This document shows, piece by piece, positions 1-8,030 of a stretch of 64,000 bases of DNA. The notes beneath the pieces are model-generated. The model did no database searches and was not told the origin of the DNA. It saw only the letters and a list, made by a program, of their open reading frames with translations. How positions within the stretch are numbered: the stretch's first letter is position 1; each line of letters begins with the position of its first letter. The stretch spans positions 1 through 64,000 of the forward strand of contig CAZWHW010000009.1 in NCBI GenBank assembly GCA_964633815.1. Reading direction: 5' to 3'. The DNA is from CALKZN01 sp964633815. GTDB lineage: Bacteria; Pseudomonadota; Gammaproteobacteria; Arenicellales; Arenicellaceae. The translations under genes were made by a program, and so were the position numbers.

Positions 1-890
1 TGGTTTTTCTTAGTAAACTCTTGTTTGATCCACTCAAAAAATAATCGAACTTTCCGTTCTTCTCTTTTGTGTGGTGGTGATAAAAAATAATATCCACGAC
101 CACTGTCAATTTGTATGCTGAGCGGATTTTCTAATTGTTTTTTGTGTAATAAGTCCTCACACAATAATTTGGGTACAAGGGCAAGCCCAAAACCTTGCAT
201 TGCCGCATTTACCGTCATAAAAGCATGTTGACAACCCAAGCTAGAGTCAATTGTTGCGCTGTCAATATTCAGGATTTTGAAAAAATTCTCCCACATATTG
301 GGTCGTTTATTATTTGCGATAAGTTTATGTTTTAGAATGTCATCTAAATTTTTTATCGGTTTCTTTTTTAATAATTCTGGAGTGGCGACTAAAACTAATT
401 GTTCATTTTTAATAAGTTCAGCATGTTGATGGTTTTGTTGGCGTGGCATGATTTGTATGGCTAGATCAGAACCACTTTTGACCCAATTAATGTCACCCAC
501 TTCAGAATTTAAATACAGTGAAATTTCGGGAAAGCGACTACTGAAATGTTCAACTCTCTCAAACATCCAAAATGAACTTAAAGAGGGAGTGATATTGACT
601 GTTAAGCGCTCTTTGATATTGTCTTCATAGAATGGTTGGATTCCCGCTTCTAGCAAGTCAAATGCTTGGATAATATTTTTCAGTAATTGTTCACCAGCTT
701 CAGTGATTTGAATAACACCTGATTTTCGAAAAAATAATTGAGTATTTAAGTTTTGCTCTAAGGTGCGGATTTGTTTGCTCACGGCACTTTGTGTAATGAA
801 AAGCTCTTCAGCAGCTTTACTAAAATTTTCTGTTCTTCCTGCTACTTCAAACACTTTTAGTGCATTTAAAGGAGGGAGTTTTCTTTTCAT
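1..890 (-). CDS. LysR-family transcriptional regulator, GcvA-like (3' end cut by window edge)
   Basis: The reverse strand reads open from an ATG at 890 to the window edge, about 296 codons without a stop, so only a few residues are missing compared with the usual 300 or so. The N-terminus (LPPLNALKVFEVAGR, then a helix-turn-helix with FSKAAEELFITQSAVSKQI) is the signature of the GcvA/AmpR branch of LysR regulators. The rest reads as the usual effector-binding domain. The gene is divergent from the TAXI transporter at 1154, with a palindrome between them, so by the LysR pattern it probably controls that transporter. The ligand is unknown. The family is sure; the target is inferred from position. 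Confidence 0.9.
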   Translation of the reverse strand, partial: MKRKLPPLNALKVFEVAGRTENFSKAAEELFITQSAVSKQIRTLEQNLNTQLFFRKSGVIQITEAGEQLLKNIIQAFDLLEAGIQPFYEDNIKERLTVNITPSLSSFWMFERVEHFSSRFPEISLYLNSEVGDINWVKSGSDLAIQIMPRQQNHQHAELIKNEQLVLVATPELLKKKPIKNLDDILKHKLIANNKRPNMWENFFKILNIDSATIDSSLGCQHAFMTVNAAMQGFGLALVPKLLCEDLLHKKQLENPLSIQIDSGRGYYFLSPPHKREERKVRLFFEWIKQEFTKKN

Positions 891-957
891 GGTTAATTAA
901 CGCTTGTTAAGGTTTTAGGTGTAATGAGAATATATCATGGTAGAAGTTACAGTTATT

Positions 958-986
958 ACTTTTCCTCATACATAATGAGTAAAAGT
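958..986. promoter_or_regulatory. Interrupted palindrome, candidate LysR operator
   Basis: Two 12-nt arms (958-969 acttttcctcat and 975-986 atgagtaaaagt) are inverted with one mismatch around a 5-nt spacer. They lie in the 263-bp region between the divergent LysR gene and the TAXI transporter. LysR proteins normally bind such dyads upstream of a divergent target. The site is seen in sequence; the function is inferred. Confidence 0.4.
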
Positions 987-1153
987 CATTTGTTGTCTTA
1001 TCTGTTGCTTTATTAACATCAATGCAACAATTCAGAAGTGTTATTAGGAAAGTGGCACGCTAAAAATTATCAAGTTGAGCTTTTATAAGCCTGTTGGCAT
1101 ATCAAATAGAATGTTTGGCTTTTGAATTTAAAATTATAAAAATGAGGTAAAAA

Positions 1154-2122
1154 ATGAAAAATACAATTCTAAGTGCTGCTATTGCAGCGAGTCTGACATT
1201 GGCAGCAGTACCTACGGTGGCAAGTGCCCAAGAGTTTGTTACCATTGGGACTGGTGGAGTGACAGGCGTTTACTACCCAACCGGTGGTGCGTTATGCCGA
1301 TTAGTTAATAAAGGTCGTAAAACACATGGTGTGCGTTGTTCAGTTGAAAGTACAGGTGGTTCGATTTTTAATATTAACTCAATTCGTTCGGGTGAATTAG
1401 ATTTAGGTGTTGCTCAATCTGATTGGCAATATCATGCTTATAACGGCACATCAAAGTTTAAAGATGCAGGTGCGTATAAAGATTTACGCGCTGTGATGTC
1501 AGTTCATCCTGAATCTTTCACGGTTATTGCTCGTGCAGATGCAGGCGTTAAAACATTTGACGATTTAAAGGGTAAGCGAGTAAATGTGGGTAATCCTGGC
1601 TCAGGTACTCGAGCGACAATGGAAGCGTTATTGGAAGCTAAAGGTTGGAGTTTAAAGAGTTTTTCTTTGACTTCAGAGTTGAAGTCTAGTGAACAATCGA
1701 AAGCATTATGTGATAACAAGGTGGATGCTATTGCTTTTGTGGTTGGTCATCCGAGTGGTTCAATTAAAGAAGCGACTACATCATGTGACACGGTAGTAGT
1801 GACTGTGGCAGGTGCTGCAGTTGACAAGATAGTTGCTGAAAACGATTTTTATCGTGCAGCAGTAATTCCAGGAGGATTGTATTCTGGGAGTGATAGTGAT
1901 ACTGCAACCTTTGGTGTTGGTGCAACGCTTGTTGCTTCTGCAAAAACATCAGAAAAAGCAGTTTATGAAATTGTTAAAGCAGCCGTTACTAACATTGCAG
2001 ATTTTCGTAAATTACACCCAGCTTTTGCGAATTTAGAGCCTAAGGAAATGGCTTCAGCTGCATTGTCTGCTCCCTTGCACCCAGGAGCAGAAAGGGCGTT
2101 TAAAGAAGCAGGAGCTCTATAA
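1154..2122 (+). CDS. TAXI-family TRAP transporter solute-binding protein
   Basis: Periplasmic substrate-binding subunit of a TRAP transporter of the TAXI type. A classical signal peptide covers residues 1-25, with cleavage predicted after VASA. The mature start TIGTGGVTGVYYPTGG is the typical TAXI opening, followed by VESTGGSIFNINSIRSGELD. At 322 aa it has the normal family length. An SD-like gaggt sits about 7 nt before the ATG. The fused permease follows 141 bp downstream, with a hairpin between them. TAXI proteins are usually linked to glutamate or other organic acids, but the substrate cannot be read from sequence. Confidence 0.93.
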   Translation: MKNTILSAAIAASLTLAAVPTVASAQEFVTIGTGGVTGVYYPTGGALCRLVNKGRKTHGVRCSVESTGGSIFNINSIRSGELDLGVAQSDWQYHAYNGTSKFKDAGAYKDLRAVMSVHPESFTVIARADAGVKTFDDLKGKRVNVGNPGSGTRATMEALLEAKGWSLKSFSLTSELKSSEQSKALCDNKVDAIAFVVGHPSGSIKEATTSCDTVVVTVAGAAVDKIVAENDFYRAAVIPGGLYSGSDSDTATFGVGATLVASAKTSEKAVYEIVKAAVTNIADFRKLHPAFANLEPKEMASAALSAPLHPGAERAFKEAGAL

Positions 2123-2167
2123 CTTTGAACGCGAGTTCCGATTAGTTTATTAATTGGAATGAGGTTT

Positions 2168-2207
2168 GGACCAGCATGGATTCTTCTATGCTGGTTCCTA
2201 TTTTTTT
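2168..2207 (+). terminator. Terminator-like hairpin between binding protein and permease
   Basis: The arms accagcat (2170-2177) and atgctggt (2188-2195) pair perfectly around a 10-nt loop and are followed by a T-tract at 2201-2207. It lies between two genes of one transporter, so it probably acts as a partial terminator or 3' end stabiliser that gives more binding protein than permease. Confidence 0.65.
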
Positions 2208-2263
2208 AAATAGAGTTCCAATGGAGGAGCATGAGATTAACGAACTAATATAAAGGTAAAGTT

Positions 2264-4855
2264 ATGACAGAAAATAATAATAATAATGTGGATTCAACAG
2301 ATGCTTCTAAATCAAATGCTGAGAGTTTTATTAGTTCCGAAACGGGGAGTGTAGATTTATCAGACGGTATATTAGGCAAGCTTGTTTTTGCTGTTTTAAT
2401 TACTTGGTCATTATTTCAACTTTGGTATGCATCGCCGTTACCATTTATTTTGAATTTTGGCGTTTTAAATGAAGATCAGGCCAAGTTTGTTCATCTCGCT
2501 TTTGCAATCTTCCTTGGTTATTGTTTATTCCTGCCTATCAAAGGGCGTCCACCTAAAATAACTATTTTTAATTTTGTGCTTGGTATTGTTGCAGCTGCAA
2601 TGGCTCTATATTTACTGGCATTTAGGGATCAATTAGTCGATCGCGCTGGTTTACCAACCACTACAGATGTCACGGTTGCAATAGTGGGTATGTTGCTTTT
2701 ACTAGAAGCTACGCGCAGAACATTGGGCTTGCCATTAGTGATCGTTTCAGTAGTGTTTTTAATATATACCTTTGGCGGTCAATATATGCCTGATGTGATC
2801 GCTCATAAAGGGGCCAGTCTCAATAAAGTTGCTTCGCATCAATGGTTGACAACTGAAGGTGTATTCGGTGTCGCCTTAGGTGTTTCTACTGCCTTTGTTT
2901 TTCTGTTTGTTTTGCTGGGGGCATTATTGGATAAAGCGGGTGCTGGTAATTATTTAATTAAAGTGTCTTTTGCTTTATTGGGACACTTGCGTGGTGGACC
3001 AGCTAAGGCTGCAGTAGTGGCGTCAGGTTTAAGCGGCATTATTTCAGGTTCTTCGATTGCTAATGTTGTAACCACAGGTACATTTACCATTCCGTTGATG
3101 AAACGGGTTGGTTTTCCAGGCACGAAAGCAGGCGCTGTAGAAGTGGCTGCTTCAACAAATGGGCAGTTAACTCCGCCGATCATGGGCGCGGCTGCTTTTT
3201 TAATGGTGGAATATGTTGGTATTTCCTATCTTGAAGTGATCAAGCATGCGATTTTGCCATCAATTATTTCATATATTGCGTTGATATTTATTGTGCATTT
3301 GGAAGCGGTAAAACTCGGCATGGTAGGTATTGAACGTCGTATTAAGCCTACTATGGCGCAACGAATGTTAGTTTGGGTTACTAATTTATTAGTGTTGTCA
3401 GTGCTGTCATTTGCGGTTTTTTATGGGTCTACTTTTCTGGAATCTGCATTAGGAGGCTTTGCTGGTATTGCGATGGCTCTAATTGTAGTGGTTGGATATA
3501 TCTGGCTAGTTAAGATTGCCGCGGGCTATCCAGATTTGTCTGACGATGATGAGAGCATTAGTTTAGATGAGCTTCCTGAAGTTAGACCAACGGTAATGTC
3601 TGGCTTGTATTTTTCTATTCCGATTATTGTGCTTTTATGGGCGCTGGCTGTGAAAAAATATTCACCTCAACAGTCAGCTTTTTATGCTGTAGTGTGTTTA
3701 ATATTTGTAGTTCTGACTCATTTGCCATTGAAGGCATTTTTTCGAGGTGAGTTAAATCTCAAACAGCGCACTATTGATGGTTGGAATAATTTGATTGATG
3801 GTATGGTTGATGGTGCACGCAATATGATTGGTATTGGTATTGCTACAGCTGCAGCAGGTGTAATTGTAGGAACAGTAACATTGACCGGCATAGGCCAAAC
3901 GATGACTGAGTTTGTGGAGTTCATTTCTGGCGGCAATCTGATGTTGATTTTGATTTTTACTGCAGTGATTTGCATTGTTTTAGGTATGGGTTTACCTACT
4001 ACGGCAAACTATATTGTCGTCTCAACTCTAATGGCGCCTGTGATTGTTAGTTTGGGTGCTGAGAATGGTTTGATTGTTCCTCTAATTGCGGTGCATCTAT
4101 TTGTGTTTTATTTTGGAATTTTGGCGGATGATACGCCGCCAGTTGGCTTAGCCGCATTTGCGGCAGCGGCAATTTCTGGTGATGACCCAATTAAAACGGG
4201 TATTCAGGGTTTTACTTATGATATTCGTACCGCGATTTTGCCATTTATGTTTATTTTTAATACTCAGTTGTTGTTGATTGGTATTGATAGTGTTTTTCAA
4301 TTATTGGTGGTGATTTTTGGCGCAGTAGCAGGGATATTAGCTTTTTCAGCTGCGACTCAGGGTTATTGGTTGACCAAGACTAAATGGATAGAAACTTTGA
4401 TATTGCTACTAGTGGCATTCATGTTTTTCAGACCCGGTTATTTTTGGGACAAAGTGTTTGAGCCAACGCAAATTTTGGCTCCAACTGAGTTGACTCAAGA
4501 ATTGGATAAATTGCGGAAAGGTGAATTTATTGCTTTGAATGTGGAAGGTGAAACATTAGAAGGCAAGTTTGTGAAGAAAACAGTGAGCTTGCAATTAACA
4601 GAAGATCAAGATTCGGCTGAGCAAAAATTGAATTCATTTGGCTTGGAGTTGAGCTCAGTTGAAGGAGGCTGGAATGTTGATCAAGTTGTTTTTGGTAGTT
4701 CGGCTGAAAAAGTTGGAATTGATTTCGATTGGAAGATTTCTGGCATTAAAAAAGACACGGATCGTTTGCCTAAAGAGATTTTGTATTTCCCAGCGATTTT
4801 ATTAGCGTTATTGGTCGCTAAATTGCAAAGAAGGAGGATTCGCACGCAGGTATAA
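2264..4855 (+). CDS. TRAP transporter fused permease (DctQM type, TAXI system)
   Basis: Inner-membrane permease in which the small (4TM) and large (12TM) TRAP subunits are fused, as is usual for TAXI systems. A polar N-terminal stretch of about 40 residues rich in Asn and Ser precedes the first membrane segment. The large-subunit signatures include SGLSGIISGSSIANVVTTG, STNGQLTPPIMGAAAFL and GLPTTANYIVVSTLMAP (about residue 573). After the membrane core, a soluble stretch at about residues 728-830 and a final hydrophobic segment match the C-terminal DUF3394 extension found on many fused TAXI permeases. It takes substrate from the binding protein encoded just upstream and is driven by an ion gradient. 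Confidence 0.93.
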   Translation: MTENNNNNVDSTDASKSNAESFISSETGSVDLSDGILGKLVFAVLITWSLFQLWYASPLPFILNFGVLNEDQAKFVHLAFAIFLGYCLFLPIKGRPPKITIFNFVLGIVAAAMALYLLAFRDQLVDRAGLPTTTDVTVAIVGMLLLLEATRRTLGLPLVIVSVVFLIYTFGGQYMPDVIAHKGASLNKVASHQWLTTEGVFGVALGVSTAFVFLFVLLGALLDKAGAGNYLIKVSFALLGHLRGGPAKAAVVASGLSGIISGSSIANVVTTGTFTIPLMKRVGFPGTKAGAVEVAASTNGQLTPPIMGAAAFLMVEYVGISYLEVIKHAILPSIISYIALIFIVHLEAVKLGMVGIERRIKPTMAQRMLVWVTNLLVLSVLSFAVFYGSTFLESALGGFAGIAMALIVVVGYIWLVKIAAGYPDLSDDDESISLDELPEVRPTVMSGLYFSIPIIVLLWALAVKKYSPQQSAFYAVVCLIFVVLTHLPLKAFFRGELNLKQRTIDGWNNLIDGMVDGARNMIGIGIATAAAGVIVGTVTLTGIGQTMTEFVEFISGGNLMLILIFTAVICIVLGMGLPTTANYIVVSTLMAPVIVSLGAENGLIVPLIAVHLFVFYFGILADDTPPVGLAAFAAAAISGDDPIKTGIQGFTYDIRTAILPFMFIFNTQLLLIGIDSVFQLLVVIFGAVAGILAFSAATQGYWLTKTKWIETLILLLVAFMFFRPGYFWDKVFEPTQILAPTELTQELDKLRKGEFIALNVEGETLEGKFVKKTVSLQLTEDQDSAEQKLNSFGLELSSVEGGWNVDQVVFGSSAEKVGIDFDWKISGIKKDTDRLPKEILYFPAILLALLVAKLQRRRIRTQV

Positions 4856-4978
4856 TTTTTTGGATATAAATAGCTTGGTAAGCAATTTTTGATGTGTATT
4901 TCTTCAGGTTGCATATTGGGCTATAATCCTGCCTCCTAGTTATTCTTTATTATAATATTTGATTCTTAAGAGGAAGTT

Positions 4979-5959
4979 ATGAAAGCACCTGTAAGAGTAT
5001 CCGTCACTGGAGCGGCTGGCCAGATTTCTTATGCATTATTATTTCGTATTGCATCTGGTAGTATGCTTGGTTCAGATCAACCAGTAATCCTACAATTGTT
5101 GGAGATAACTCCGGCTATGGGCGCATTAGAAGGCGTAGTGATGGAGCTAAATGATTGTGCATTTCCATTGTTGCATGGCATTGTGACATCAGATGATCCA
5201 GAAGTAGCATTCAAAGATGCTGATTATGCATTGTTAGTCGGTGCTCGTCCGCGTGGTCCTGGTATGGAGCGCAAAGATTTGCTAGAAGCTAATGCTGCTA
5301 TTTTCTCAGTACAGGGTAAGGCAATCAATAAGGTTGCTAGCCGTGATATTAAAGTGCTAGTTGTCGGTAATCCAGCGAATACTAATGCGTTAATTGCGGC
5401 AAGTAATGCGCCTGATATTGATCCAAAACAGTTTACTGCGATGACACGTTTGGATCACAATCGTGCAATAAGCCAAATTTCGGAGAAGTTGGATGTGCAA
5501 ACTACTGAAATTAAGCGCATGACTATTTGGGGTAACCATTCTGCAACCCAGTATCCTGACGTTTCTAATGCAATTGCAGATGGTAAGTCTGTAGCTGCAT
5601 CAGTTGAGCAGCAATGGTTAGAGGATGATTTTATTCCAACAGTTCAACAACGTGGAGCTGCAATTATTGATGCGCGTGGAGCGTCTAGTGCTGCGTCAGC
5701 TGGATCATCGGCGGTTGATCATATGCGAACATGGGCTTTAGGCACTGACGAAGGTGACTGGGCGAGCATGGCTATACCAAGTGATGGCAGTTATGGAATT
5801 GAACCGGGCATTATTTATTCTTATCCGGTAACTTGTAAAAATGGTGAGTATGAAATTGTGCAAGGTTTGGAGATTTCTGATTTTAGCCGTGAACGTATGA
5901 ATGCGACTGAAACAGAGTTGCGTGAAGAACGTGCAGCCATAGAAGATTTATTAAGTTAA
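4979..5959 (+). CDS. mdh: Malate dehydrogenase
   Basis: Oxidises malate to oxaloacetate with NAD+ in the TCA cycle. The nucleotide-binding loop is VTGAAGQISYALL (residues 9-21). Substrate arginines lie in ARPRGPGMERKDLL and TRLDHNRA, and the catalytic His187 is in WGNHSATQYP. At 326 aa it belongs to the group resembling cytosolic eukaryotic MDH, not the shorter enterobacterial Mdh. A good SD (agagga) precedes the ATG and a strong terminator follows, so it can be a single-gene unit. Two aconitases and malic enzyme lie elsewhere in the window. Confidence 0.97.
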   Translation: MKAPVRVSVTGAAGQISYALLFRIASGSMLGSDQPVILQLLEITPAMGALEGVVMELNDCAFPLLHGIVTSDDPEVAFKDADYALLVGARPRGPGMERKDLLEANAAIFSVQGKAINKVASRDIKVLVVGNPANTNALIAASNAPDIDPKQFTAMTRLDHNRAISQISEKLDVQTTEIKRMTIWGNHSATQYPDVSNAIADGKSVAASVEQQWLEDDFIPTVQQRGAAIIDARGASSAASAGSSAVDHMRTWALGTDEGDWASMAIPSDGSYGIEPGIIYSYPVTCKNGEYEIVQGLEISDFSRERMNATETELREERAAIEDLLS

Positions 5960-5986
5960 GTCTTAGCAAAATGTTACAAAAAAAGA

Positions 5987-6018
5987 AGCCCGTGAGTGTT
6001 GTAACTCACGGGCTTTTT
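5987..6018 (+). terminator. Intrinsic terminator after mdh
   Basis: An 11-bp perfect GC-rich stem (agcccgtgagt / actcacgggct) with a 6-nt loop is followed by a T-tract. It starts 27 bp after the mdh stop. Confidence 0.92.
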
Positions 6019-6178
6019 AATGAAACATAGAGAGTAATCTGATGAAGTAAATTTCGGTACCTCATGTTTGTTAATATAGCTTTTTTGTGGTCGGTAAAAG
6101 CCCTTTGTTTAAATATGTGTAATGCAAAACATGATTAAAGTCGCATCTGTTGTTTTTTCGAGACGTTAGTGGTTGTTT

Positions 6179-7000
6179 ATGCGCAATAATATGAGCTATT
6201 CGGTTGTTATTCCAACGTATAATCGTGCACATGTATTGGCTAGAGCCATAGATTCGGTGCTGAACCAAACAATAAAAGCAGCTGAAATAATCGTGGTTGA
6301 TGATGGTTCAAATGATCAAACACGAGCGTTAATTGAGAATAATTATCCTGATGTCATTTTAATTACGCAAGAGAATCAAGGCGTGAGTGTAGCGAGGAAT
6401 AATGGCTTTGATCATGTAAATTCAGACTGGGTTGCATTACTTGACTCCGATGATGAATGGTTGTCGAGAAAAATGGAGCTACAATTACTCGAGCTAGAAA
6501 GAACAGCTTTGTTGGTTTGTCATAGTGAAGAAATTTGGATTCGTAATGGTGTTCGAGTCAATTCTAAAAAAAAGCACCGAAAAAAACGAGGAGATATATT
6601 TTCGGATTGTTTGCATTTATGTGCGATGTCACCTTCGTCTATTGTGATGCATCGGAATATTTGGCAAGAGTTCGGAGGTTTTGATGAAGAATTCATAGTC
6701 TGTGAAGATTATGATTTTTGGCTTAGGCTTTGTGCTAAATATGAAGTTGCATTGATTGACGATCCACAAGTCAAAAAGTATGGTGGTCATGTTGACCAAT
6801 TATCGCGACAATATTTTGGTATGGATAAATATAGAATTTTAGCGATGCAAAAGTTGTTGGATGGAAATCTCTTGTGCAAACAATCTGAGCAGTTGAAAAT
6901 GGTGTTGCAGAAGAAATTAACTATTTTGTATCAAGGTGCGCAGAAACATGAAAATCGTGAATTGCTAGTTTTTTGTGAACAACGTAAACATTTATTTTAA
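6179..7000 (+). CDS. Glycosyltransferase family 2
   Basis: GT-A fold glycosyltransferase, probably for a cell-surface polysaccharide. With the ATG at 6179 the N-terminal motif VVIPTYNRA is at residues 9-17. VVDDGSNDQT follows, and the metal/nucleotide-binding DSDD is at residues 89-92. A later EDYDFWLRL segment fits the catalytic-base region of the family. The start is uncertain: TTG 6173, ATG 6179 and ATG 6191 are all in frame and none has a strong SD. There is no polysaccharide cluster next to it. The phosphorylase-like gene follows 14 bp later, so the two may share a transcript. Donor and acceptor are unknown. Confidence 0.88.
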   Translation: MRNNMSYSVVIPTYNRAHVLARAIDSVLNQTIKAAEIIVVDDGSNDQTRALIENNYPDVILITQENQGVSVARNNGFDHVNSDWVALLDSDDEWLSRKMELQLLELERTALLVCHSEEIWIRNGVRVNSKKKHRKKRGDIFSDCLHLCAMSPSSIVMHRNIWQEFGGFDEEFIVCEDYDFWLRLCAKYEVALIDDPQVKKYGGHVDQLSRQYFGMDKYRILAMQKLLDGNLLCKQSEQLKMVLQKKLTILYQGAQKHENRELLVFCEQRKHLF

Positions 7001-7014
7001 ATGGATAAATAAGA

Positions 7015-7875
7015 ATGTCTAAAGATTCTGACAATATGAATGAGGTGCTTATTGTTTGTGCTTTATTGCCAGAAGCCAAGGCAATACTTGTTAAATATGA
7101 TTTACATTTTCAATGTGGAGAATGTGGTTTTAAACTATATGGAGCTAAATCAACGCAATCAGGAAAAAATTCAGACATATCAGGCAAAGTTAGAGTGTTA
7201 ATAGCTGGCGTAGGTAAAACAAATATGGCAGCAGCTATGATGTGGGTTCGTCAGTTTTGTTTGTTTAGGCGGGTCATTAATGTTGGTTTATCTGGGCATG
7301 GAGTCTTGTCAATTGGTGATACGGCGCTTATTAATCAAATAATTGATGACTCATCGAACCAAGCATTTTACCCAAGTATTAATTTTCGCTGGCGTGGGCA
7401 ACAATCTGCGCTAAAAACCTTATCTGCTCCAAGTGATAAGTATAGCTCGAAATATGCGTTTGATATGGAGGCGAGTGCATTTTTTGATATTGCAAATCGT
7501 TGCTTAACTAACGACAAAATACATGTATTGAAAGTAGTTTCTGATAATCCAGAAAATCCCTATAAAGCGTTGAGCAAAAAGACACTGCAAACTTGTTATG
7601 CAACGCTGTTAACTGCGTTAACCGAGCTGCTTGAAATAGTTGTTTTTAATGATAAAACGAAAACTGATCAACTAGCGATAATTGAAGAGATTAAAAGGCA
7701 ATGGCATTTGACTGCAACTCGAGAGATGCAATTAAAAGAAACGCTTAATGCAGTTGTAGTGATGGAAAAAAATACTGGAGATAGAGGGCCTCAGTGGCAA
7801 TCTTATAATAATGCTGCAAATTTTTTGAAAGATTGTAAAAAGTGGTTACAAAATATTGAGCCAAAAATAGTGTAG
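7015..7875 (+). CDS. Phosphorylase-superfamily (nucleosidase/MTAN-like) protein
   Basis: The protein starts VLIVCALLPEAKAIL, continues with VRVLIAGVGKTNMAAAM and VINVGLSGHGVLSIGD, and has the DMEASAFF motif typical of the nucleoside phosphorylase / 5'-methylthioadenosine nucleosidase fold, in which the Glu binds the ribose. The middle of the fold is short compared with MTA/SAH nucleosidase. About 90 mostly helical residues are added at the C-terminus. It lies in the same direction as the family 2 glycosyltransferase and upstream of fimV and a radical SAM gene. The substrate is not identifiable; a nucleoside or SAM by-product hydrolase is plausible. Confidence 0.75.
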   Translation: MSKDSDNMNEVLIVCALLPEAKAILVKYDLHFQCGECGFKLYGAKSTQSGKNSDISGKVRVLIAGVGKTNMAAAMMWVRQFCLFRRVINVGLSGHGVLSIGDTALINQIIDDSSNQAFYPSINFRWRGQQSALKTLSAPSDKYSSKYAFDMEASAFFDIANRCLTNDKIHVLKVVSDNPENPYKALSKKTLQTCYATLLTALTELLEIVVFNDKTKTDQLAIIEEIKRQWHLTATREMQLKETLNAVVVMEKNTGDRGPQWQSYNNAANFLKDCKKWLQNIEPKIV

Positions 7876-7906
7876 TTATTTCAATAGCTTGACAAGCTTA
7901 ATAAAA

Positions 7907-7978
7907 GTTAAGAAAAAGTTAATGATTTGTTAAGAATTTATGAATAGTTTACAATATGTTAAGAATTGCTAACATATT
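7907..7978 (+). repeat. Three gttaagaa repeats and an AT-rich hairpin upstream of fimV
   Basis: The octamer gttaagaa occurs at 7907, 7929 and 7958. The last copy overlaps a 9-bp perfect inverted repeat (aatatgtta 7953-7961, taacatatt 7970-7978). This lies in the 155-bp gap before the FimV-like gene. It may be a regulator-binding region or a weak terminator; no function is shown. Confidence 0.3.
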
Positions 7979-8030
7979 TTAGTTGTACATGAAGGGGTAT
8001 GTATAAAGTTAGCGTTAAATTTTGTAAATT

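Noticed and set aside
448..630. Plus-strand 60-codon frame as a gene
   Set aside because: It lies wholly inside the well-supported minus-strand LysR gene and has no protein-like features.
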